A stretch of 15,021 nt of DNA, from positions 8,044 through 23,064 of the forward strand of contig NWUY0304924873.1 in the NCBI GenBank assembly GCA_004151065.3, written 5' to 3'. The first letter of the stretch is position 1. Each line of letters opens with the position of its first letter. Below the pieces are notes generated by a model, which was not told where the DNA came from, did no database searches, and saw nothing but the letters and a program-made list of their open reading frames with translations. A program made the position numbers and the translations under genes. Positions 9,268 to 15,021 of the stretch are shown piece after piece. Source of the stretch: Larix sibirica. Its lineage: Eukaryota; Streptophyta; Pinopsida; Pinales; Pinaceae.

Positions 9268-9629
9268 GACTGCAGATCCAAGTTCCCCATAACTCTTTGG
9301 ACTCTGGAGGCATACAAGGCAGAGTAGAGATGCTAGCACTTGTGTCCTCATCATTTTAGCAGCTGAATTGGCCTGAAATGGTGGGAGGGACACTTAATCC
9401 GTGCCCCATGTTCTAGATGAGGAGCTGTTGACTTGGTCTTCGATGATAGAGTCAGCAGATGGCATCAGTCTGCAGGTCCAAAATTTGGTGGAAGTTTCAG
9501 TCCTCATCTGTACAAACTTCTCTTCAAGGGCAGTAGAAGCTCATCTATGTTTCCCTCATTGGTCATCTTCTTTGCAATTTGCTATCATTAGCTCTTCAAT
9601 CTTGTGCAATGTGGCAAAGCCATTCTTTC
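9268..9629 (-). pseudogene. Decayed coding remnant, minus strand, distal part
   Basis: On the minus strand one reading frame can be followed from about 9629 down to 9268 with only three internal stops: TGA at 9556-9558, TGA at 9541-9543 and TAA at 9394-9396. Segments include GFATLHKIEELMIANCKED, ALEEKFVQMRTETSTKFW and VSLPPFQANSAAKMMRTQVL. Their composition is protein-like, and two of the stops are TGA, compatible with CGA decay. The 42-residue segment at 9268-9393 is Leu-rich. The left target-site copy of the hAT-like element forms its right edge, so the reading continues beyond the element at 10677 and up. I do not recognise the family; a retroelement or a processed host gene are both possible. 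Confidence 0.4.
9622..9629. repeat. Left target-site duplication of the hAT-like element
   Basis: ATTCTTTC lies immediately left of the terminal inverted repeat and is identical to the copy at 10669-10676. Eight bases is the length made by hAT transposases. Confidence 0.85.
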
Positions 9630-10668
9630 CTATGTCACAGGGTTCGCCGAATTTGAACCTTGAAGTTTGAAATTTGCCGAACCTCCAAATTTTTTTTGAA
9701 TTTGTTTCGGTTCAGTAATGAAATTCGTGGGTTTCACTGCACATTGTGGTTTTGAAGGGTGAAATTTAATGGTAGGCTGCAGATGCGTTGGCCTTTCTTA
9801 TCACAGGTTTGGAGCTTCCCTCAATAAAAGTAATGAGAATTTTATATACACAGAGAGAGCTACGCAGGCCAGTATATATACTTTTGGAAACTTGGGAATA
9901 AACCCCAATTGGTGTGCAATTCTATAAATCCAAATTTCAAAGCATTTAAATGACAGAAAATAGCACCGGATTTTCATCAATGGCTCTGGTAGACTGTGGT
10001 TGGTGTGCCCCGGTGACTTGAGTATTTCTTACCATCTAGCAATGGGTATAATGGGTTGGTGTGCCGGTGAGTATTCCTTTCTGTGCCGGCTAAATTTTAG
10101 GGACATTTAAATAATTTCCTGGAAGAATAAAGTTCGTGGAGATCCCTCTGTTGAATCTATCTACCGCCCACATAAACATTGAAAGATTAAGAGCATTGTG
10201 TGCAGATTACATAATAGGCATTGGCGGCAGCGAGTATTCCTTTGTTCGTGATTGTTACTCTGGTTACTCTCTTTGACAGTGTTTTAATTTGTAAATAGTG
10301 ATTGTTTTTTTGTAAAATTTTATTGTTAGATTGTAAAATATTTTTTTAAGAGATTGACTCTTTAGCAAATATTAAACACATATGTTACATATTTTATATT
10401 AATTGATTTTAATATATTAATTACATAGGTATTAATTATATTATATATTAAATATATAGGTATAAACTATAAAGTATTTTATTTAAATGTGCAATATGTT
10501 ATTTATTATATATAAACTATAAAAACATAGTTAATATTTTATATTTTGAAAATATGTATATAGTTGAACTTAATGTCGAACCTTATTCGAACTTCATTGG
10601 AAAATTTGAGTCCGAATCGAACTTTATCCTTGCCGAACCCGAACTCAAACCCGAACCATGTGACTTAG
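9630..10668. mobile_element. Non-autonomous hAT-like DNA transposon (1039 bp), complete ends
   Basis: The left end reads CTATGTCACAGGGTTCG (9630-9646). The right end, reverse-complemented, reads CTAAGTCACATGGTTCG (10652-10668), so 15 of 17 bases match. A perfect 8 bp duplication, ATTCTTTC, flanks it. Subterminal zones are packed with short GAAC/GTTC motifs: GCCGAATTTGAACC and TGCCGAACC on the left; CGAACC, TTCGAAC, AATCGAAC, CCGAACCCGAAC on the right. Such subterminal repeats are typical transposase-binding sites in hAT elements. The interior is AT-rich, especially 10290-10560, and holds no transposase frame, so it would depend on an autonomous relative. It sits inside the intron and interrupts the older minus-strand remnant. 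The subfamily cannot be named from sequence alone. Confidence 0.85.
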
Positions 10669-10676
10669 ATTCTTTC
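10669..10676. repeat. Right target-site duplication of the hAT-like element
   Basis: ATTCTTTC here matches the copy at 9622-9629 exactly and abuts the right terminal inverted repeat. Removing the element and one copy restores continuity of the minus-strand remnant across the site. Confidence 0.85.
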
Positions 10677-11176
10677 AGCAGCCTCAGTTCCTTATCAAAG
10701 ATTTCGATTGCATCATAAATATCTCGAGGATTCCTTTTGTTCCCTTTGATTCTTGAAGATCCTCACACAGTGATTGGTTAGCTTCGATCTTTAATTAGAA
10801 GGGGTCTATGCTTATGAACAAAATTTCAGTGGAAGAATTTTTTCTAAAAAATCATTCAGGTTCTGGGGTTCTGCTCCAAATTCTGTCACTTAGACAGTCT
10901 GCCAAAAATGATCTTATCTGACTAGGGAAATCCTCTCTCAGAAGACTGTCCAGTTGAAATTTTGCACATCTACTGCATGTAGAAATATTCACTGCCCAAT
11001 TGAGATCAAAATTAAACCATAAAGGATCTAATAGTTTCTATTTTTTTTCATTTATTTCGGTTGCCAGTGAAACTTCTTCGGGATTCTAAAATTCCTCTTT
11101 CGACAAGCTTTGATGCTTCTTTGGCTAACTTGTCAGCAATCTTATACATTTCCCAAGAATTTGGTTCATATTTATA
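10677..11176 (-). pseudogene. Decayed coding remnant, minus strand, proximal part
   Basis: Several protein-like segments lie in order on the minus strand but in different frames, so frameshifts and stops have accumulated. At 11048-11176 a 42-codon open segment contains MYKIADKLAKEASKLVERG. IADKLAKEAS resembles the C-terminal part of RNase H-type domains (catalytic Asp followed by LA..A), which would suit a retroelement, but the similarity is short. At 10852-11037 a 61-codon segment contains FNFDLNWAVNISTCSRCAKF and ends in RTPEPE before TGA. Near 10677-10760 another segment reads NPRDIYDAIEIFDKELRLL and runs up to the hAT insertion site. None has a start codon that would make a working gene. 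Confidence 0.4.
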
Positions 11177-11440
11177 TTATTAATTGTCTTAAATAATGGG
11201 AGGCCTATTGGAAGAAGGTTGTAGGGTTGACGATCCTTTAGTCTGCCCTTCCCTTAGCACCTTTCTCAGAAGTATTACATCTCCAAATATGTATGCTATC
11301 TCAATTCTTAGAAGTCTTATTCTTCTTAGGCCATAAATATGGGCGGACACTTTTATAACATGACTTGAAGTGCATCCAAGTCCTAATTTGAACTCTGGAA
11401 ATAAGTTGCACACCCAGCCAAAACGAAGGGCAATAGCCTA
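11177..11440. other. Intron DNA with one minus-strand open frame of unknown origin
   Basis: A 74-codon frame, minus strand 11189-11413, contains FPEFKLGLGC and VSAHIYGLRRIRLLRIEIAY. It could be a further 5' piece of the same decayed remnant, since it lies directly upstream in reading direction, or chance. I do not recognise it, and no promoter or splice context supports an independent gene. Confidence 0.3.
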
Positions 11441-11645
11441 TTGCACCGCTCCTGAAAATTAAAAGGCACTTTTAGTGAATGATTTAGCATATATAAACAG
11501 ATGAACTAGTTGGAAGTTGGACCATTAAGGTCATTGACAATTATTGCACCGCTCCTGAAAATTAAAAGGCACTCTTAGTGAATGATTTAGCATATATAAA
11601 CAGATTAACTAGTTGGAAATTGGACCATTAAGGTCATTGACAATT
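11441..11645. repeat. 103 bp tandem duplication, about 97% identical
   Basis: Copy 1 is 11441-11543 and copy 2 is 11544-11645. Both begin TTGCACCGCTCCTGAAAATT and end GGTCATTGACAATT. I count three substitutions (CACTTTTAG/CACTCTTAG, GATGAAC/GATTAAC, GAAGTTGG/GAAATTGG) and no indels within the shared length. The low divergence marks it as one of the youngest changes in the intron. No inverted repeats or coding frame are associated. Confidence 0.9.
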
Positions 11646-11989
11646 CTGTACTCTTTTGGTGTCTATCCCATACATTTGGTTTCTTAGTAGCATGGAATTG
11701 GGTCCATCGGAATTTTTAAAAAGTTAGCTTCTGCTGTTCAGATATAAGGAAATGACATTTCATATAAATGAATGACCATCGATATCCATATCTGCCTTTG
11801 TTGTTATATACAGATGTGTAACTTCACGTCAGTTCTTTTCAAGGACATCTGTTAATCATGAACATGCTTTGATTATTTGAGTGATTTCCACTGTATTGTT
11901 GTTAGATTTTTTTATTGATTATGTGCATAGTCTTGTTTTTTCAAAGATGTGTACATGATGCCTGAATGTTCTCTGCTTTATCAATGCAG
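11646..11989 (+). other. 3' end of the intron, including acceptor region
   Basis: The stretch is T-rich on the plus strand, rising toward the acceptor at 11988-11989, as is usual for plant introns. Possible branch-point-like CTGAAT/TTGAT sequences occur within the last 60 bases. No other feature is visible. Confidence 0.6.
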
Positions 11990-12561
11990 AATGTGATTCC
12001 AAGTTTTCTGGCACAGCTAGTTTTATGCCCAAGGATCCTGTTCAATCAAATCAGGGAGATGCTAGTAACCGAGTTGCAGTTTCTGTTCAAGAAACCATGT
12101 ATAATGTAGCACCTAGTTTGAATGACAAAATTGGCACTTCAGATAGAGCTCGTACTGTTCTTCAGAACTATGATCGGGATAATGATGGGAAGAGGACAGA
12201 AGCTGTGGACTTGCAGTATAATAGGGCAAAGAATAAGGCTGAGATAGATGAGCTGGAGAGTATTGTGAGAATTAAGGTAGCTGAGGCAAAGATGTTTCAA
12301 GTGCGTGCTGATGATGCTCGCAGAGAAGCAGAAGGGCTTCAGCGTATTGCAATTGCTAAAAATGAGAAGTTAGAACAAGAGTATGCATGCAAGCTTGCAA
12401 AGCTATGCCTTTCTGAGACCGAGGAAAAGCGGAGGCACAAGTTTGAAGAGTTGAAGATTCTAGAACAGGCCCAGCGTGAATATTTTAGCATGAAAATCAA
12501 GATGGAAGCAGAGATAAAAGAATTATTGTTGAAAATGGAAGCTACAAAGCGACAATTTTAG
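11990..12561 (+). CDS. OBERON-like PHD-finger protein, coding exon 2 (C-terminal coiled coil)
   Basis: This exon completes codon 1208 and encodes residues 1209-1397, ending MEATKRQF before TAG (12559-12561). Residues 1209-1282 form a linker with GDASNRVAVSVQETM, which corresponds to the helix preceding the coiled coil in the family. Residues 1283-1397 are a strongly charged heptad-rich coiled coil containing KAEIDELESIVRIKVAEAKM and FQVRADDARREAEGLQRI, close to the OBERON coiled-coil consensus (IDELERIVRLKQAEADMFQ in Arabidopsis relatives). This part mediates dimerisation among OBE proteins. The tail ends soon after the coiled coil, apparently shorter than in some angiosperm relatives. A Met at 12025 is in frame, but the reading clearly begins upstream at the acceptor. 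Confidence 0.88.
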
Positions 12562-12800
12562 ATTATCTTCATGCAGGATTACAACAGGCAGGTTGCAATA
12601 TGTGGGGCAGGACCCAATGCTTTTCTGTTGCACCATTTGTTTAACATATACAGAAGTATGGCTGAAATAGGCCATGCACTTGTACAATTATTGTGATTTC
12701 ATCGTAAATTTGGTAAATGAGACAAAGGCACCGCCACAGAGTGTAACTAGTTAATATGTATTTGTTTATCTTCAACCCACCCTCCTGAATCCCATGCCTC
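12562..12800 (+). other. Probable 3' UTR of the OBERON-like gene
   Basis: Sequence immediately after the stop codon is T/A-rich with TGTA-type motifs (for example TGTACAATTATTGTG near 12681), as found upstream of plant cleavage sites. I see no canonical AATAAA before about 13570, so the cleavage site cannot be placed. The end coordinate is arbitrary. Confidence 0.4.
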
Positions 12801-13480
12801 TACAAAATTATCATGTGACAAAGTAAGAATTTTCCAACAACATTGTCAGAATAGCTCATGTTTCTGAGTGTTGCAGTTGGAGAACAAAACCTCCAGTATT
12901 TTTCCTCACTGTTTTGTTCTCAATGTACAAGCAAAATCTACAATTCAGTAGTTTGATAATTTTTTATGCATCTTTTAATATATTATCAGCTTATTAAGGT
13001 TTGTGAGCTAAGCAAACAAAAAAATCTCGTCTCCTAGCATGGCTTGTTAGGTCTACAGAGGGTCTCTGCCCCAGCCGTTTTGCTGTTGTTGGATGCTTCT
13101 TTATAGCCTTTTATAGTCGACAGTGATTCATGCCATAATCATGGTTCTCGAGGTGACACAGATCAACTTATCGAAATGGCTAGCTATGTTTCATATGCAC
13201 ATAAGCTTGTTTTGTTGGTAACACTTTGATGATGTTGTTTTAATGGTCATGTTTCTCTGACCATTTCTCACCTTCAATTCTCGAATGAAAGACTCGTAAC
13301 AGATTCTTTATTTTGAGCTCTAGATGTAAAATTTCCCATATGATGGTAATGTTGTTATATCAGTGCTAGATTAACATGTGCTGTTGAGCATCAGTCTGCC
13401 ACATGTTGCCTAATATATGGTTGTTGCTTGCTAGGATATGTTTGCTGAAAGTAGTTCATTGATCAAAAACTAGTTACATC
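12801..13480. other. Downstream intergenic DNA without recognised features
   Basis: No open frame resembling a protein, no repeat partner in the window and no RNA gene are visible. The distal part of the 3' UTR may extend into it. Confidence 0.5.
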
Positions 13481-13487
13481 TGAAACT

Positions 13488-13600
13488 TAGTCGAGTGGCT
13501 AAGAGTCTAAGGGCAGGCAAAACAAGCTTGAGACATTATAGGGAGGTTAAAGGTAGTAGTGGAAACTTATAATAAAACAGGGAGGTTAAAGGTAGCTGCA
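13488..13600 (+). repeat. Possible tRNA-derived SINE relic with a 16 bp direct repeat
   Basis: TAGTCGAGTGG at 13488-13498 matches 10 of 11 positions of the Pol III A-box consensus TRGCNNAGTGG, in a context (GTCGAGTGGCTAAGAGTCT) like the D-arm of Leu or Ser tRNAs. The B-box position is poor (AGCTTGAGACA), so it is not a working tRNA gene. Just after it, GGGAGGTTAAAGGTAG occurs twice, at 13541 and 13580, 39 bp apart. The SINE reading is a weak inference. Confidence 0.25.
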
Positions 13601-13989
13601 ACCAGTCCAACCCCCATAGAGAATACACGATACTTAGTGAGGGATAGGTGGCAAAGACGAGATTTAAGTGGTTATTACCTCACAGATTAAACTTTTAAAG
13701 CTGACAATAATGCCTAAAACTGATAAGTAGTTACTCGACTTGGTTATGTGGCGCTTGATTGAGTCCTATTTAAAACTATTTCCATAGAGACTTGGAAAAT
13801 CCTCCGTCTCAAACCAACATAAAGTTTGATCAATTGCATTCTAGTCAAACTTGGCCCTTCCATTGCCCTTTGAGTGCCATTTTCTACTGTCATGGACCAA
13901 TTGGCGAGCAGTTAAAGCCTGTGGTCAACCAAATTGATTCAGCCAGCTCAGTTCAGAGTCAAAGCAACCAAAATTGACAGTTTTCTGTT
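13601..13989. other. Intergenic DNA without recognised features
   Basis: A 61-codon plus-strand frame at 13792-13977 is unlike any protein I know and has no promoter or splice context. Nothing else is seen. Confidence 0.5.
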
Positions 13990-14107
13990 GTGGTCGTCTT
14001 GTAGTCTTTCCTCTGTCTGATTGATTCATCCAAGATAATAAATCCTCTGTCTGTCTTGTGGTCGTCTTGTAGTCTTTCCACTGTCTGATTGATTCATCCA
14101 AGATAAT
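13990..14107. repeat. Two direct copies of a 50 bp unit, spaced 68 bp
   Basis: GTGGTCGTCTTGTAGTCTTT starts at 13990 and again at 14058. Each copy then continues through CTGTCTGATTGATTCATCCA to AAGATAAT, with a single substitution (CCTCTG/CCACTG). The 18 bp between them repeats CTGTCTGT-like sequence. It is a recent local duplication in intergenic DNA. Confidence 0.9.
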
Positions 14108-15021
14108 GGTCTCCATGTCAGCTGCATCCTTTAGAGGTATGATGTGAACTCATCCACCATTGTTCTTTTTGGACCATTCCTTAACTGGTGACCAAAATTA
14201 TGGGTAGGTATAATTACGATTACGATCAGTCCAATGCCGAAACAGTCCACGAGTCATCTCAAACATAGGAAAATCCAAATGCTTTGACTGATGGCTCCTA
14301 GTTATCCTCATTAAAGATAAAGAACATATCACATTGAAGTTGAGGATGATAATATTCCGCTACCTCGACTAGTAAATACTATTAATAAGACTCGCAGCAG
14401 TATAACCTGTGCGAACTACCCTTTTTTGAAATCAAATGAGCACCCTGCTTCCCGTTTATGTTCTAACCCTTCCCTGATTATTTGGATACACCAACATTCA
14501 CAGTAATTTTCTCTGTGAAGTAAAGCCTATACCTTTGAACTGCTGTCAAGATGAGGTCCCCCTCTTAAATCCACCGTACCATTGGTCAAATTATAGGTTG
14601 TGGGTATGGGGGAATTTTTAGGGCTTTTCTTTAGCTTGGTAATGACCATTTTGTTCTAAACCTTCTCGCGTACTTGGGTCAAATTTCGGTTTAAGATGTC
14701 ATGCTTTTTGGTTTGCCTAGTAATTTTTATTTGCGAGGGGGTTATCTAACTATTGCAGTTGTACTTGTGTAAGTTATGTATGGTTTATAAGCAATCGTCG
14801 CAGAGGCAAGATCATATGGTGATTCATGTCAATCATTGGAGTGAAGAAACTAGTCCAGTTTTATTCAAACAGTGGAAAGGCCGTGCTTTAATTTGCTTGT
14901 GCAGATTACATCTTCTAGTAGATGTATGGTTTGTTAGTAGTGGAGGCATATTGGGGGGCATTTATCTTTTTTCCAACCGAAAAAAATAGTTTCTTGCTAT
15001 TCATAGGGTGAATCAAAGAAA
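14108..15021. other. Intergenic DNA at the right edge, no supported gene
   Basis: Two open stretches are present: 14321-14506 (61 codons, no ATG at the start) and 14753-14989 (ATG to TAG, 78 codons). Neither shows a recognisable domain, and neither has neighbouring coding evidence. They could be transposon debris, part of a gene continuing beyond the window, or chance. Confidence 0.4.

Larger units (their letters stand above)
5981..11989 (+). other. Single coding intron of the OBERON-like gene (about 6.0 kb, phase 1)
   Basis: The donor is GGCAG|GTAAGC at 5980/5981. The acceptor is ATCAATGCAG|A at 11989/11990, preceded by a pyrimidine-rich tract (TTCTCTGCTTTATC). Joining gives codon 1208 as GAA and keeps frame into exon 2. 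The junction reads FLAG-E-CDSKFSG, which lines up with OBERON proteins, where the PHD region is followed by a helix and then the coiled coil. Without splicing the frame continues for 27 extra residues and stops at 6061-6063. The intron contains a hAT-like element, a minus-strand decayed coding remnant and several duplications, listed separately. No alternative internal exon was recognised. Confidence 0.85.

Noticed and set aside
9401-9670. An 89-codon plus-strand frame
   Set aside because: It lies opposite the minus-strand remnant and crosses the left end of the hAT-like element, so it is a composite of unrelated sequences.
14321-14506. A 61-codon open stretch without initial ATG, containing IEVEDDNIPLPRLVNTINKT
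   Set aside because: It looks somewhat protein-like, but no family, splice sites or continuation could be recognised. Left as unassigned.
14753-14989. A 78-codon ATG-to-TAG frame at the right edge
   Set aside because: No domain, no supporting neighbours and a Cys/Leu/Trp-rich composition suggest chance or transposon debris.
1-15021. CRISPR arrays, rRNA, intact tRNA genes, bacterial operons
   Set aside because: No regularly spaced identical repeats, no rRNA signatures and no complete tRNA folds were seen. The gene structure is eukaryotic.

Overview
The window looks like nuclear DNA of a seed plant. It carries one complete protein-coding gene on the + strand, split into two coding exons by an intron of about 6.0 kb. 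The protein (1397 aa predicted) is recognisable as an OBERON-family PHD-finger protein, closest in architecture to the OBE3/OBE4 (TITANIA) branch. A very long intron filled with repeats, AT-rich flanks and low gene density would suit a large plant genome such as a gymnosperm. That assignment is inference: nothing in the sequence fixes the species.

Layout. 1-1600: AT-rich intergenic DNA with diverged short tandem repeats and no credible gene. About 1600-2358: promoter and 5' leader, with a TATA-like box, duplicated ACGTGTC-containing motifs, a G-box and three overlapping upstream ORFs. 2359-5980: coding exon 1, holding a disordered Arg/Ser-rich N-terminus, a Glu-Pro repeat, an acidic region, an LxLxL motif, the OBERON helical region and the PHD finger. 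5981-11989: the single coding intron. 11990-12561: coding exon 2, holding the C-terminal coiled coil. 12562-15021: 3' UTR and intergenic DNA with small repeats and no supported gene.

The intron has a layered history. From left to right it holds an AT-rich stretch; a GC-richer triplicated 58-75 bp repeat; a nested duplication of three diverged copies; a decayed coding remnant on the minus strand (about 9.27-11.18 kb); and a 1039 bp non-autonomous hAT-like transposon inserted into that remnant. The transposon is bounded by a perfect 8 bp target duplication and 17 bp terminal inverted repeats that match at 15 positions. A 103 bp tandem duplication lies just beyond the remnant.

Functional reading. 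The intron separates the chromatin-reader module (PHD) from the coiled coil that the family uses for dimerisation. Splicing therefore decides whether the product has both. Read-through into the intron gives a stop after 27 novel residues and a protein lacking the coiled coil. I found no new multi-gene system here. The most solid new observation is the intact-ended hAT-like insertion nested in an older minus-strand remnant.
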